A stretch of 64,000 nt of DNA, taken from contig CAJTEY010000016.1 in NCBI GenBank assembly GCA_910575775.1, positions 24,266 to 88,265 of the forward strand, given 5' to 3'. Shown one piece after another: positions 53,006 to 61,845 of this stretch. The notes beneath the pieces are model-generated. The model was not told the DNA's origin. It saw only the letters and a list, made by a program, of their open reading frames with translations, and made no database searches. The position numbers and the translations under genes are program-made. Every line of letters begins with the position of its first letter. Within the stretch, counting starts at the first letter, position 1. This DNA comes from Lachnospiraceae bacterium (lineage in GTDB: Bacteria; Bacillota; Clostridia; Lachnospirales; Lachnospiraceae).

Positions 53006-54529
53006 ATGGACAGTTTTGGGTTACAACCGCAAAATCAGAACAGAAACACGTTTGGGCCGCCCGCGCAGCTTTACCTGCCTCCGAAGGATCATAAAAAGAA
53101 GGTTTTTACCGTCATCCTGTGCGTGGCAGCAGTGATTCTTGCTGCCGCTCTGGGCGGATGGGTTACTTATACCCATTCGGCATCTTATAAGGTGAAGAAG
53201 GGCTTTCTGAATCTGATGCGGGAGGCGGAGGAAATGAAAAATCCGCTTGCAGAGAAGATTGGGGCAGGGGAAATCAAGCATATGCTTGTGGAGGACGGAG
53301 CTCATCTGAACAGCAGACTGAATGTCACGACAGGAACCGTTTTCGGGGAGGTCACACTTGGCGTGGACACGGAATGTGAGACCGACAGGCGACAAAAGGA
53401 GATGGCGTTGTCCACGAACGTCAGCGTGATGAATTATGAGCTGGCCAGCATGCAGATGTATGGGGATCAGGAGAAACTGTGTTTTTCCATTCCGGAACTT
53501 TATCTGAAAGACGTCTATATTGAGAATGAAAATGTGTGCAGGCAGTATAACCATTCTCTGTGGGCGGAGGTTTTCGGGAAGGCGTCTGGAGACGATTTTT
53601 CCATTGATCTGTTCCCGGACGCGTGGCTGTTTGAGGATGAGGAGGGCGTGGGAAGAGCCTTTTTCAAAGAGTATGCCGATGAAATCGCGGAGTGCAGACG
53701 ACATATGCGTATGGAGAAAGCGGGAAAAGACCTTTACCGGGTCAGCTTCGACGAACTGCATTTCGATGATCTGGTCAGACAGTTCTTATATGATTATGTG
53801 GATTTCTCCAAGGTGGGCCGGGAAGACGCAATGGGAATTTTGAGTTATTATGATGTGGTTACCAGCGCGCATGCAATCAGCTTCATTTTGGAGATAAACG
53901 ATGCGAACCGAATCGAGAGCATTCGTCTGGAGGAGCCGCTTTTCCTCTGTGACGGCAAGATAAGGGTTGACGGAGACATTCATTTTCTTGGCGAAAAGCG
54001 CAGCATAGAGAAAATGCAGGGAATGCTTACCGTGAAAAAGGAGCAGGAGGAGAAGCAGGAAACGGAAATTATCTGGCAGACGGTGCAGAGCCTGGAACTT
54101 GACAATTATCTGATGGAGTCCGATGTCAAGTGCAATTATACAGCGAACGGGGAGACGCAGAAAGTGAGGCTTGGCTGCGAGCTGGAGTGTGATGGGAGAA
54201 AGAACAGCTTTGACGGGGAATTTTCCATAGAGAACGCGATGGAAGATCTGGAGATGGTTTTGGAGGCATCGGGAGACTTTTCCCATATCAACAAAGGGGA
54301 AAGCTTTGATCTGGAGCTTGATGAGATGCTGCTTAGCGTAAACAATGAGGAGCTTGCGCTGGTCAGAGGAGATGTCGGCCTGTCACCGCTGCAGAGGAGG
54401 GTCAGGCAGAACGTGAAAGCGAAGACGGCATTTTTTGAGTTGTCGGAGAGAGAATGGAATGCCATTTTAGACAGGGTGTACAGGGATTACGAAAATCTGA
54501 TGGGGGCGATGTACGGCATGTGGTGGTAA
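53006..54529 (+). CDS. Hypothetical membrane-anchored protein
   Basis: A 507-residue protein with a short cytoplasmic Pro/Asn/Gln-rich N-terminus, one transmembrane segment at about residues 32-54 (KVFTVILCVAAVILAAALGGW) and a large extracytoplasmic part. The external part alternates acidic and hydrophobic residues as in beta-rich domains and has no cysteine motif or catalytic signature that I recognise. ATG 53006 is preferred over TTG 53000, with AAAAGGGG upstream. The 74-residue ORF follows after 31 bases and may be cotranscribed. Confidence 0.78.
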   Translation: MDSFGLQPQNQNRNTFGPPAQLYLPPKDHKKKVFTVILCVAAVILAAALGGWVTYTHSASYKVKKGFLNLMREAEEMKNPLAEKIGAGEIKHMLVEDGAHLNSRLNVTTGTVFGEVTLGVDTECETDRRQKEMALSTNVSVMNYELASMQMYGDQEKLCFSIPELYLKDVYIENENVCRQYNHSLWAEVFGKASGDDFSIDLFPDAWLFEDEEGVGRAFFKEYADEIAECRRHMRMEKAGKDLYRVSFDELHFDDLVRQFLYDYVDFSKVGREDAMGILSYYDVVTSAHAISFILEINDANRIESIRLEEPLFLCDGKIRVDGDIHFLGEKRSIEKMQGMLTVKKEQEEKQETEIIWQTVQSLELDNYLMESDVKCNYTANGETQKVRLGCELECDGRKNSFDGEFSIENAMEDLEMVLEASGDFSHINKGESFDLELDEMLLSVNNEELALVRGDVGLSPLQRRVRQNVKAKTAFFELSEREWNAILDRVYRDYENLMGAMYGMWW

Positions 54530-54560
54530 AATGCCGTGCAGCATGAAAGGGGCAGGCGTT

Positions 54561-54785
54561 ATGGAAGGAAATGACAAGGAAATGATTGAGGAGATTATGC
54601 GGCACCTGGATGCGGAATCGGAACATGGCGTGTACCGCATGAGCGTCAGCTTTGATGACGAAAGCGAGGAGGCCAAGAACGTATCCCATGAATGCTGCCA
54701 TATGTACGGCAGACCGGCCTCGGAGACGGTTGGGCTTTTAGACATGTATACGGATATGAATGCGGGGGAGCCGGACAGAAAATAG
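54561..54785 (+). CDS. Hypothetical small acidic protein
   Basis: A 74-residue ORF (MEGNDKEMIEEIMRHLDAESEHG...) with AAAGGGG about 9 bases upstream. It contains a Cys-Cys pair (HECCHMYGRPASE) and a strongly acidic N-terminal half. No family is recognised. Its stop lies exactly where similarity to the AAA-ATPase remnant begins, so its 3' end may have been set by a deletion or insertion junction. Confidence 0.55.
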   Translation: MEGNDKEMIEEIMRHLDAESEHGVYRMSVSFDDESEEAKNVSHECCHMYGRPASETVGLLDMYTDMNAGEPDRK

Positions 54786-55333
54786 GCGCACTGAAATACT
54801 TTTTTGAAGTAGAGAGGGACAGCACGCTCTTTGAGGGACTCGAGACTTCCAGGGGAAGAGATCTCTGTGAAGAGTTTATGGGGAAGTTCCCGGTCATATC
54901 CCTCACGCTAAAAGGGGCAACTGGGACAAACTTTGCGAAAGCCAGGACAATGCTCCGGCGGGCAATCGGAAACGAGGCGATGCGGTTCCAGTTCCTGCCG
55001 GAGAGTGACCGCTTGACAAAGACGGAACAGAGTCTGTATGAATCGATGGTCAATATAGATCAGACGGGTGCCTGCACGATGTCCGACGAGCTGCTGAAGG
55101 ACAGCTTACAGGTGCTGTCGCGGCTTTTGGAAAAGCACTATGGGAAGAAAGTGATCATGCTGATCGACGAGTACGATGTGCCGCTCGATAAGGCATACCA
55201 GTCGGGGTATTACGATGATATGGTGGAACTAGTCAGAATTCTTTTCGGAAATGCGCTTAAGACAAATGAAAGTCTGGACTTTGCCGGGAGATGCTGGCGT
55301 CTTATGGCTTTGCCGGGCAATATGATGCGGTAA
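54786..55333 (+). pseudogene. Remnant of an AAA-ATPase-like protein (PF09820 type)
   Basis: From LKYFFEVERDSTLFEGLE onward the frame matches the middle of the AAA-ATPase-like/PD-(D/E)XK nuclease family common in anaerobes: LTLKGATG, LSRLLEKHYGKKVIMLIDEYDVPLDKA (Walker B) and NALKTNESLDFA. The N-terminal Walker A part (RPRRFGKT in the family) is missing, and after SLDFA the sequence diverges and stops. Both ends are thus lost, so the product is not functional. The frame is open upstream to 54692 but there it overlaps the 74-residue ORF. Confidence 0.8.
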
Positions 55334-55492
55334 ACAGGTAAACGTGGAAGACGATGACAGCTATTCCTTAAAAAATGGTGGTGTTGCGATCGAGGGAAAA
55401 TTGCATGACCGGGCTCTTGCAGTTTTAGGAAAAATGTGTATAATTATTAATGTGTGGTCGATGGCATACTTCGGCTGAGGAGGAATTCGATT

Positions 55493-55609
55493 ATGGGCAT
55501 TTTGTTATTGGGTGGTTTTCTTGTGGTAGTGATTATCCCGGTGGTGATTTCTGTGGTATCTGCAGTGGTATCGGGGATTGCGGCCGCAGTGGACGATGAA
55601 GAGGACTGA
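55493..55609 (+). CDS. Candidate 38-residue membrane miniprotein
   Basis: ATG at 55493 with GGAGG about 9 bases upstream (GAGGAGGAATTCG). The product starts MGILLLGGFLVVVIIPVVIS, forms one hydrophobic helix of about 30 residues and ends AVDDEED. The good ribosome-binding site and the classic small-transmembrane layout support it; length alone does not. No function can be given. The 110 bases before it hold no other recognised feature. Confidence 0.5.
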   Translation: MGILLLGGFLVVVIIPVVISVVSAVVSGIAAAVDDEED

Positions 55610-55702
55610 GTTTCGCGGGCAAAAGCGGATAGAAGCACGTCTGCGGCATGATTGGAAAAGCATATAGACGGTGAAAAGGACAGGGAACACAGATTTAGGG
55701 AT

Positions 55703-55738
55703 AGGGCAAGATTCCACGGTGTGGGATTTTGCCCTTTT
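55703..55738 (+). terminator. Terminator-like hairpin just upstream of glnS
   Basis: AGGGCAAGATTCCAC (55703-55717) pairs with GTGGGATTTTGCCCT (55721-55735) with two G-U pairs, followed by TTTT. It ends the preceding transcript or acts as an attenuator, 22 bases before the GTG of glnS. I see no T-box motif. Confidence 0.7.
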
Positions 55739-55759
55739 GAGACAGAGGAGGGAACGGAA

Positions 55760-57421
55760 GTGGAATCCAAAAATTTCATCGAGCAGATCATAGACAAGGA
55801 TCTTGCGGAGGGTGTTTATGACACCGTGCATACGAGATTTCCGCCCGAGCCCAACGGGTATCTGCATATCGGGCATGCCAAGAGCATATTGCTTAATTAC
55901 GGGCTGGCGTCCGAGTATGGCGGAAAGTTTAATATGCGCTTTGACGACACGAATCCCACCAAGGAAAAGAGTGAGTTCGTGGAGTCAATCAAAGCAGACG
56001 TGAAGTGGCTGGGAGCGGATTATGAAGACCGGCTTTTCTTTGCCTCCGACTATTTTGAGCAGATGTACGAGGGTGCGGTTAAACTGATAAAAAAAGGAAA
56101 GGCCTATGTGTCGGATCTGACGGCGGACGAGATGCGGGAGTACCGCGGAACGCTGACGGAACCGGGAAAGGATGATCCGAACAGGAACCGAAGCGTGGAG
56201 GAGAATCTGCGGCTGTTTGAGGAGATGAAGGAAGGGAAATACGCAGACGGGGAGAAAACCCTGCGCGCGAAAATCGACATGTCCTCGCCGAACATCAACA
56301 TGCGCGATCCGATTATTTACCGTGTAGCGCACTTGTCTCATCAGAATACGGGGGACAAATGGTGTATTTACCCGATGTACGATTACGCGCATCCTATAGA
56401 AGACGCGATTGAGGGAATTACCCATTCTATCTGTACGCTGGAATTTGAAGATCACAGGCCGCTTTATAACTGGGTTGTAACGGAGCTGGAATACCCGCAT
56501 CCGCCAAAACAGATTGAATTTGCGAAAATGTATTTGACCAATGTGGTCACTGGAAAGAGATATATCAAGAAGCTTGTGGAGGAGGGGATCGTAGACGGCT
56601 GGGATGATCCCAGGCTGGTGTCTATTGCGGCGCTGCGCAGGCGCGGTTTCACACCCGAGTCAATCCGGCTCTTTGTGGAGCTGTGTGGCGTGTCCAAGGC
56701 CAATTCCTCGGCAGAATACTCGATGCTTGAATACTGCATCAGAGAGGATCTGAAGATGAAACGGCCTCGGATTATGGCAGTAATCGATCCGATCAGGCTG
56801 ATTATAGATAACTATCCCGAAGGGGAAACGGAGTGGCTGCCTGTGGTAAATAACCCGGAAAATGAGTCGCTTGGTTCCAGGGAGGTGCCCTTTAGCAGAG
56901 AACTTTATATTGAGAGAGAGGATTTCATGGAGGAGCCGCCGAAGAAATATTTCCGGCTGTTCCCGGGAAATGAGGTTCGGCTTATGGGTGCATATTTCGT
57001 TAAGTGTGAAAGCTATGAGAAGGACGAAGCAGGAAATGTGACGGTTGTGCACTGTACTTACGATCCGGCGTCCAGAGGAGGCAACAGCCCGGATGGCCGC
57101 AAGGTAAAGGGAACAATTCACTGGGTATCTGCGGCGAAGTCCGTGAAAGCTGAGGTAAGGCTTTACGAGAACATCATCGACGAGGAGAAGGGCGTTTACA
57201 ATGAGGACGGGAGTTTAAACCTGAATCCCAATTCATTGACTGTCTTAAAGGAGTGCCGGGTAGAGCCGTCAGTAAAGGATGCGAAGGCATATGAGAGCTT
57301 TCAGTTTGTCCGGCAAGGGTTTTTCTGTGTGGATTGCAGGGATTTTAGGCCTGAAAAACTTGTTTTTAACAGAATTGTGTCTCTTAAGAGTTCCTACGTC
57401 TTGCCGAAACAGGAGAATTAG
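55760..57421 (+). CDS. glnS: Glutaminyl-tRNA synthetase
   Basis: A 553-residue class I synthetase. The HIGH motif is at residues 36-39 (GYLHIGHAK), and the GlnRS-type C-terminal beta-barrel anticodon domains follow (SIREDL-like [19 protein letters not shown], then [17 protein letters not shown]). In the KMSKS position it reads VVTGKR (263-267), where E. coli GlnRS has VMSKR. The start is GTG 55760 with GAGGAGG upstream; the frame from 55652 crosses the hairpin. Many Firmicutes lack GlnRS and use GatCAB, so its presence is a useful marker. Confidence 0.94.
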   Translation: MESKNFIEQIIDKDLAEGVYDTVHTRFPPEPNGYLHIGHAKSILLNYGLASEYGGKFNMRFDDTNPTKEKSEFVESIKADVKWLGADYEDRLFFASDYFEQMYEGAVKLIKKGKAYVSDLTADEMREYRGTLTEPGKDDPNRNRSVEENLRLFEEMKEGKYADGEKTLRAKIDMSSPNINMRDPIIYRVAHLSHQNTGDKWCIYPMYDYAHPIEDAIEGITHSICTLEFEDHRPLYNWVVTELEYPHPPKQIEFAKMYLTNVVTGKRYIKKLVEEGIVDGWDDPRLVSIAALRRRGFTPESIRLFVELCGVSKANSSAEYSMLEYCIREDLKMKRPRIMAVIDPIRLIIDNYPEGETEWLPVVNNPENESLGSREVPFSRELYIEREDFMEEPPKKYFRLFPGNEVRLMGAYFVKCESYEKDEAGNVTVVHCTYDPASRGGNSPDGRKVKGTIHWVSAAKSVKAEVRLYENIIDEEKGVYNEDGSLNLNPNSLTVLKECRVEPSVKDAKAYESFQFVRQGFFCVDCRDFRPEKLVFNRIVSLKSSYVLPKQEN

Positions 57422-57514
57422 GGTAAAATATACACGAAAGCAATGAGCAGTGCGCAGACGTAAGATGAAAAAATGGCAGCTTGCTGACAGTTTTTTCAGA
57501 TTGCGGATGCATAG

Positions 57515-57592
57515 GGCGAATGCCCGTGAGCCGAGCGTGCACTGCGGGCGAGAGGCGAAGGCGAATGGCCGTGAGCCGAGCAAGCACTGCAG
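57515..57592 (+). repeat. Tandem repeat R3 (glnS-DUF2225 spacer)
   Basis: Two copies of about 33 bases at 57515-57548 and 57560-57592, 45 bases apart, share GGCGAATG, CCGTGAGCCGAGC and GCACTGC with four differences. The rest of the 205-base spacer shows nothing recognised apart from the DUF2225 ribosome-binding site. Confidence 0.7.
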
Positions 57593-57626
57593 AACATATA
57601 TAAAATAATTCGGGGAGGAAAAACAA

Positions 57627-58502
57627 ATGGCAGGACTGTTATCGGGGTTAGAGCAGTTTGGACTGAGTAATCTGGAGAGTATGGATCTCTACGAGACGCC
57701 TAAAAAGGCGGAAGAGGGAGGCGAAGGAGGAGTAGCAGGGCAGGCTGCACATACGGTGCAGGAGCAGGATTTCCTTTTCGACAAATCTTTCACCTGTCCG
57801 CTTTGTGACAGGGAGTTTAAGGCGAGAACCGTAAAGATCGGTAAGGCGAAGCTGGCAGGCAGTGATCTGGATCTGCGTCCCAGATATGAGCAGATTGATC
57901 TTTTAAAATATGACGTGATTATGTGCCCGTCTTGTGGCTATGCGTCACTGAGCAGATTTTTTAAATATCTGACTTCTCCCCAGGCGAAGAATATCCAGAA
58001 GGCAATTTCAGCAAACTTTAAACCGCAGAAAGAGGCGGCGGAGACTTATACTTATGATGAGGCACTGGAGCGTTATAAGATGGCTCTGGCAAACGCCATT
58101 GTCAAGCAGACGAAGGCCAGTGAGAAGGCATATATCTGTTTGAAAACAGCATGGCTCCTCAGAGGGCAGGCAGAACATCTGGATCCTGAAGAGGAAGGAT
58201 ACGAAGAGAAGAAGAAACAGTGTCAGACTGAGGAAGAAGAGTTCTTGAGGAATGCGCTGGAAGGATTTCTGGCGGCGAGACAGACGGAGAGTTTCCCCAT
58301 GTGCGGCATGGATGAGCCTACGGTAGATTTCCTGATTTCCGTGACGGCGATGCGCTTTGAGCAGTACGATGTGGCAAGTCGGCTGATCACAGGGCTTATC
58401 ACTTCTAAAACGGCGAATCCCCGTATGAAAGATAAGGCGAGGGATGTGAAGGAAATGATTGTGAAAAAGATTAAGGAAAAGAACGCCGCCTCCAGAAAAT
58501 AA
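57627..58502 (+). CDS. DUF2225 zinc-ribbon protein
   Basis: A 291-residue protein with two CxxC pairs, Cys57/Cys60 (FTCPLCDREF) and Cys100/Cys103 (MCPSCGYASL), and an all-helical TPR-like C-terminal part. This is the DUF2225 architecture, found in Firmicutes and of unknown function. GGGGAGG lies upstream. It stands alone between spacer and terminator. Confidence 0.88.
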   Translation: MAGLLSGLEQFGLSNLESMDLYETPKKAEEGGEGGVAGQAAHTVQEQDFLFDKSFTCPLCDREFKARTVKIGKAKLAGSDLDLRPRYEQIDLLKYDVIMCPSCGYASLSRFFKYLTSPQAKNIQKAISANFKPQKEAAETYTYDEALERYKMALANAIVKQTKASEKAYICLKTAWLLRGQAEHLDPEEEGYEEKKKQCQTEEEEFLRNALEGFLAARQTESFPMCGMDEPTVDFLISVTAMRFEQYDVASRLITGLITSKTANPRMKDKARDVKEMIVKKIKEKNAASRK

Positions 58503-58548
58503 TGGCGCGGCAGGGCAGGAAGCGTTTATTTTGCATACAAACAGACAT

Positions 58549-58582
58549 AAAAAAGTCCGATACATTAAGTATCGGGCTTTTT
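58549..58582. terminator. Bidirectional terminator, DUF2225 gene / TetR gene
   Basis: AAAGTCCGATAC (ending 58563) pairs with GTATCGGGCTTT (from 58569) with one wobble; A and T tracts flank both sides. It serves the convergent genes. Confidence 0.9.
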
Positions 58583-58620
58583 GGCGTTCAATTCTCTTTC
58601 AGTTTACTGATCTGGTTATA

Positions 58621-59223
58621 TCAGCGGTAAGAAAGCGTTTTTAACATATTCAGATAAGAGCAGATCTCTTCATATAGCATGTCCGGGTGGAACGATGAGT
58701 CCTGGAAGTGGGCGTCCATGAGCCCGTCAAGCGTGTAGGTCACCATCAGATCCAGCTTTTCATAATCTACTTCACTTTTAAACAGGGAGCGGTCGCTCTG
58801 GTTTTTCAGAACAGCCTGCATATCGCTCAGAACATTTTTCTGGCGTTCTATGGCCATAAGAGCCTCGCTCACGTTCTCAAAACGGCAGCGGTCGAGGAAT
58901 TGCTGCATGTAAGGATAATTTTTGAGTACCTGCATTTTGGCATACTCCATCTGGCGGCGGATCTCAAAATAATCCCGCTCTGATGAGGAAACACCTCCGG
59001 TCAGTTCAAGCTTCATAAAACGTACACTGTAATCAAAAAGAAAACCGTAAAGTCCCAGCTTACTTCCGAAATAGTGAAATAAGAGTCCTTTGCTGATGCC
59101 TGCTTCCCCTACAATATCGTCTGTACTGGCATGCTTGTAGCCTCCAATAGAAAATACCTTCAAAGAGGCATTGATCATGCGATCCTGTTTTTCTTTCTTC
59201 AAGTCAAAAAATTTTTCGTTCAT
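58621..59223 (-). CDS. TetR/AcrR-family transcriptional regulator
   Basis: A 200-residue regulator with the TetR helix-turn-helix at about residues 14-60 (MINASLKVFSIGGYKHASTDDIVGEAGISKGLLFHYFGSK in family pattern, split here by function). The C-terminal ligand domain is unassigned. The 240-base upstream spacer has GACC, AAAAA, GGTC at about 59251-59263 as a possible operator. No efflux pump is adjacent, so the target is unknown. Confidence 0.9.
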   Translation of the reverse strand: MNEKFFDLKKEKQDRMINASLKVFSIGGYKHASTDDIVGEAGISKGLLFHYFGSKLGLYGFLFDYSVRFMKLELTGGVSSSERDYFEIRRQMEYAKMQVLKNYPYMQQFLDRCRFENVSEALMAIERQKNVLSDMQAVLKNQSDRSLFKSEVDYEKLDLMVTYTLDGLMDAHFQDSSFHPDMLYEEICSYLNMLKTLSYR

Positions 59224-59464
59224 ACCTTCCCCAATTCTACATAAATTGACCTTTTTGGTCGACTATAACTATAGCATATCGCCGCGCGGGATTCAATGAT
59301 CTGTGAAAAACTAGTTTTAAGAAAATTTTGAGCCACAAGATATTGTATCTGGGATGCAAAATTAACAAAGTTTTCTCTTTTTTTATACATATTCTCTTTT
59401 CATTTTCACAAAATAGTATTAATATAATAATAATAGGAACTGATGCGGTGAAAGGAGAACACTG

Positions 59465-59821
59465 ATGGCAAAAAAATTCGGTAAGTTATTAATGGTGACA
59501 GCGGCTCTTGGCGCCGTAGCGGGTGGTGTGTACTATTACCTGAAGGGCAGGGACACGCTGCTGGATGACGATTTTGATGACGATGAGGACTTCGACAATT
59601 TTGATGATGATCTCGACGAAAGCGATGCAGACAGGAATTACGTGGATCTCGATCTCGGAAAAACAGAGGAGAGCAGTGCGCCGGCAGAGCTGAAAGAAGA
59701 GTTTAAGGAAGGCATTCAGGCAGCGAAGACTGAGGCGACAGATAAGGTTGTCGGGAGTGTGAAGAAGGTGGAAGAGTTTTTCGATGACGATGAGAGCGAC
59801 GGCTCTATGGATGCGATGTAA
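59465..59821 (+). CDS. Hypothetical acidic protein with N-terminal membrane anchor
   Basis: A 118-residue protein. Residues 7-26 are hydrophobic (FGKLLMVTAALGAVAGGVYYY), followed by an Asp-rich stretch (about 33-55) and a Lys/Glu helix. AAAGGAG precedes the ATG, and TATAAT at 59423-59428 may be its -10. It resembles small YtxH-like envelope proteins in layout only. Confidence 0.75.
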   Translation: MAKKFGKLLMVTAALGAVAGGVYYYLKGRDTLLDDDFDDDEDFDNFDDDLDESDADRNYVDLDLGKTEESSAPAELKEEFKEGIQAAKTEATDKVVGSVKKVEEFFDDDESDGSMDAM

Positions 59822-59833
59822 AAACAGTATATC

Positions 59834-59868
59834 AAAACAGACGCCTGCGTTTCGCAGGCGTTTGTTTT
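59834..59868. terminator. Bidirectional terminator with 16-bp stem
   Basis: AAAACAGACGCCTGCG pairs with CGCAGGCGTTTGTTTT (one wobble) around loop TTT at 59850-59852. It separates the acidic protein gene from the convergent DUF6062 gene. Confidence 0.93.
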
Positions 59869-59898
59869 CTCACAGCGGGACAGAATCTCTGTCTTTTT

Positions 59899-60660
59899 CT
59901 ATTTATTCGCCTTATACGGCGGATCGGCGGGATATCCGCCTTTCAGCTTCTGCATGCCGCGCTGGATGGCGTCTTTTGAATTTTTCCAGTCCGCGTCCTT
60001 GTTGCGGTAGTCGAATTTTTCCACCAGCCAGGAGACATCCTCTGACAGACGTGTCATATTTCTTTCCATCAGAGGGAAAACCGTATCGTAGAAATCCTTT
60101 TTCTCCTTATCGTTCAGACGGCTGTCTGCAGCCTCGCACAGATCGCCGAAGTGATGGAGACAGAAGCCTTTGCTCTCCGATACTTTCGTGCGGAATGCAG
60201 CGTCTTTTTTGTACATCACGAAAAAGGTGTCCAGATAGCGTTCATATGTGTCCGCGAAGCGTTTGCAGATATAGCATGACTCTTCTTTTTCGGCAATCCA
60301 TATGCCGATGGGATTTGTGCGCTCTGTCTGCTTTTTGAACTTGTCTTTCAGGGAAGTTTTCCCTGGAGTAAAGGTTCGGATTTTCTCCTGCAGTTCCCGG
60401 TTCATCCGTTGATAGTGTGTCTTTAAAATCCAGGCATTTCCCAAAGTATTGCCGTAATCAAACATTTTTTTGAAATGGTTTCGGCAGAAGCCTTCCCTGT
60501 CCGTCTGTTCCCTCACATCGCTCTCCATGTAGGAGGAGCCGGAGCCTAAGACAAAATCAAGCAGATCCTGTTCCACATTCCGTTCAATGAAGCAGAATGG
60601 GCATTCGTCCTGCGCGTTCATGGCGTCGTTTAGAGGGATGGTGTAGAGTTTCTCTTTCAT
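59899..60660 (-). CDS. DUF6062-family protein
   Basis: A 253-residue soluble protein with CPFC at Cys20/Cys23 and further Cys/His pairs (FCRNHF, CYICKRF, FCLHHF), a likely metal-binding layout. This pattern fits the DUF6062 family of Clostridia, function unknown. A good AAAGGAG lies upstream on the minus strand. It is divergent from the HAD gene. Confidence 0.82.
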   Translation of the reverse strand: MKEKLYTIPLNDAMNAQDECPFCFIERNVEQDLLDFVLGSGSSYMESDVREQTDREGFCRNHFKKMFDYGNTLGNAWILKTHYQRMNRELQEKIRTFTPGKTSLKDKFKKQTERTNPIGIWIAEKEESCYICKRFADTYERYLDTFFVMYKKDAAFRTKVSESKGFCLHHFGDLCEAADSRLNDKEKKDFYDTVFPLMERNMTRLSEDVSWLVEKFDYRNKDADWKNSKDAIQRGMQKLKGGYPADPPYKANK

Positions 60661-60802
60661 GGCATGGCTCCTTTCACGGACAACGGATTCCTGTTTCTTA
60701 TCACATCCAGTATAGCACCCCGGAGGGAAGATGAAAAGAGTGGTCTGAGAGAGCGCGCAGGGGGCCTACGGGCGGGCGCCGGCACAGCAGACAAATACAT
60801 AG

Positions 60803-60831
60803 GTGACGGCACAGCAGTCTTTTGTTATAAT
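60803..60831 (+). promoter_or_regulatory. Probable promoter of the HAD gene
   Basis: GTGACG at 60803-60808, a 17-base spacer and TATAAT at 60826-60831 with an extended -10 TG. The -35 is weak. It supports translation from 60880. Confidence 0.6.
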
Positions 60832-60879
60832 GTACGCGAAAGCGCAGCTTGGAGAAAACAAAGTGAGGAGTACATCGTT

Positions 60880-61701
60880 ATGAAATCAAATCTTTTTGAG
60901 ATAAACAAGGATCCGGAAGGCATCCTTTCGCAGGTGAAATGCTTTGCCCTGGACATGGACGGCACGATTTACCTGGGGGAGAAGTGGATTGAGGGCGCGA
61001 AGGCGTTTTTGGAGCGCATAGAGGCGTCCGGGAGAAGGTATGTGTTCGTGACCAACAATTCTTCTAAAAATGCAGCGGTTTATGTGGAGAAGCTGAAGCG
61101 CATGGGACTGTCCGTGGGGGAGGAGAAAATCGTCACTTCGGGACAGGCCACGATTCATTACCTGAAACAACATTTTTTCGGAAGGAGAGTGTTTCTGCTG
61201 GGCAATGCGCTTTTGCGGGAAGAGTTTTCACAGGCGGGCATTCTTTTGGAGGAGAAGAACCCTGACGTGGTGGTAACGGCTTTTGATACGTCGCTTGACT
61301 ATCAGAAAATGTGTAAGGTATGTGATTTCGTGCGGGCGGGTCTTCCCTATCTGGCGACACACCCGGACTATAACTGCCCCACAGAAGATGGCTTTATCCC
61401 GGACGCAGGGGCCATCCATGCGTTTATCCACGCTTCAGCCTTCCGTTACCCGGACAGGGTTATCGGTAAACCGAACGAAGATATCATTGAATATTTGACT
61501 AAAAGGGTCAATGAGAAGAGAGACCGTATTGCTATGGTGGGAGACCGGCTGTACACAGATATCGCTGCGGGCAGAAATCACGGGTTAAAGAGCGTGCTCG
61601 TCCTGAGTGGTGAGGCATCGCTTGCGGATGCAGAGAGCTCTGATGTAAAACCGCATCTGATTTTTTCATCGGTGCGGGAGATGATTCCGTTTCTGCTATA
61701 A
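60880..61701 (+). CDS. HAD-IIA phosphatase (NagD-like)
   Basis: A 273-residue HAD hydrolase. Nucleophile Asp25 and Asp27 (ALDMDGTIYLG), motif II VTNNSSKN, the IIA cap, motif III Lys in IGKPNEDI and motif IV MVGDRLYTDIAAG are all present. The substrate is probably a small phosphate ester such as a sugar or nucleotide phosphate, which cannot be told. The start at 60880 has GTGAGGAG upstream; the open frame back to 60664 covers the promoter. Confidence 0.92.
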   Translation: MKSNLFEINKDPEGILSQVKCFALDMDGTIYLGEKWIEGAKAFLERIEASGRRYVFVTNNSSKNAAVYVEKLKRMGLSVGEEKIVTSGQATIHYLKQHFFGRRVFLLGNALLREEFSQAGILLEEKNPDVVVTAFDTSLDYQKMCKVCDFVRAGLPYLATHPDYNCPTEDGFIPDAGAIHAFIHASAFRYPDRVIGKPNEDIIEYLTKRVNEKRDRIAMVGDRLYTDIAAGRNHGLKSVLVLSGEASLADAESSDVKPHLIFSSVREMIPFLL

Positions 61702-61845
61702 TGGGGAGCTGTGGAGCTGCCGATATATCTGGGGCAAAATCCGTGCCGGAACCGGGCGGTTTCAGAACTGCCGCATGTCCGGGCAACTTCCTGTATAGAA
61801 AGGGATTGACGGTTTGCCGTGATTGACAAAAGGAGACGGATTTAC

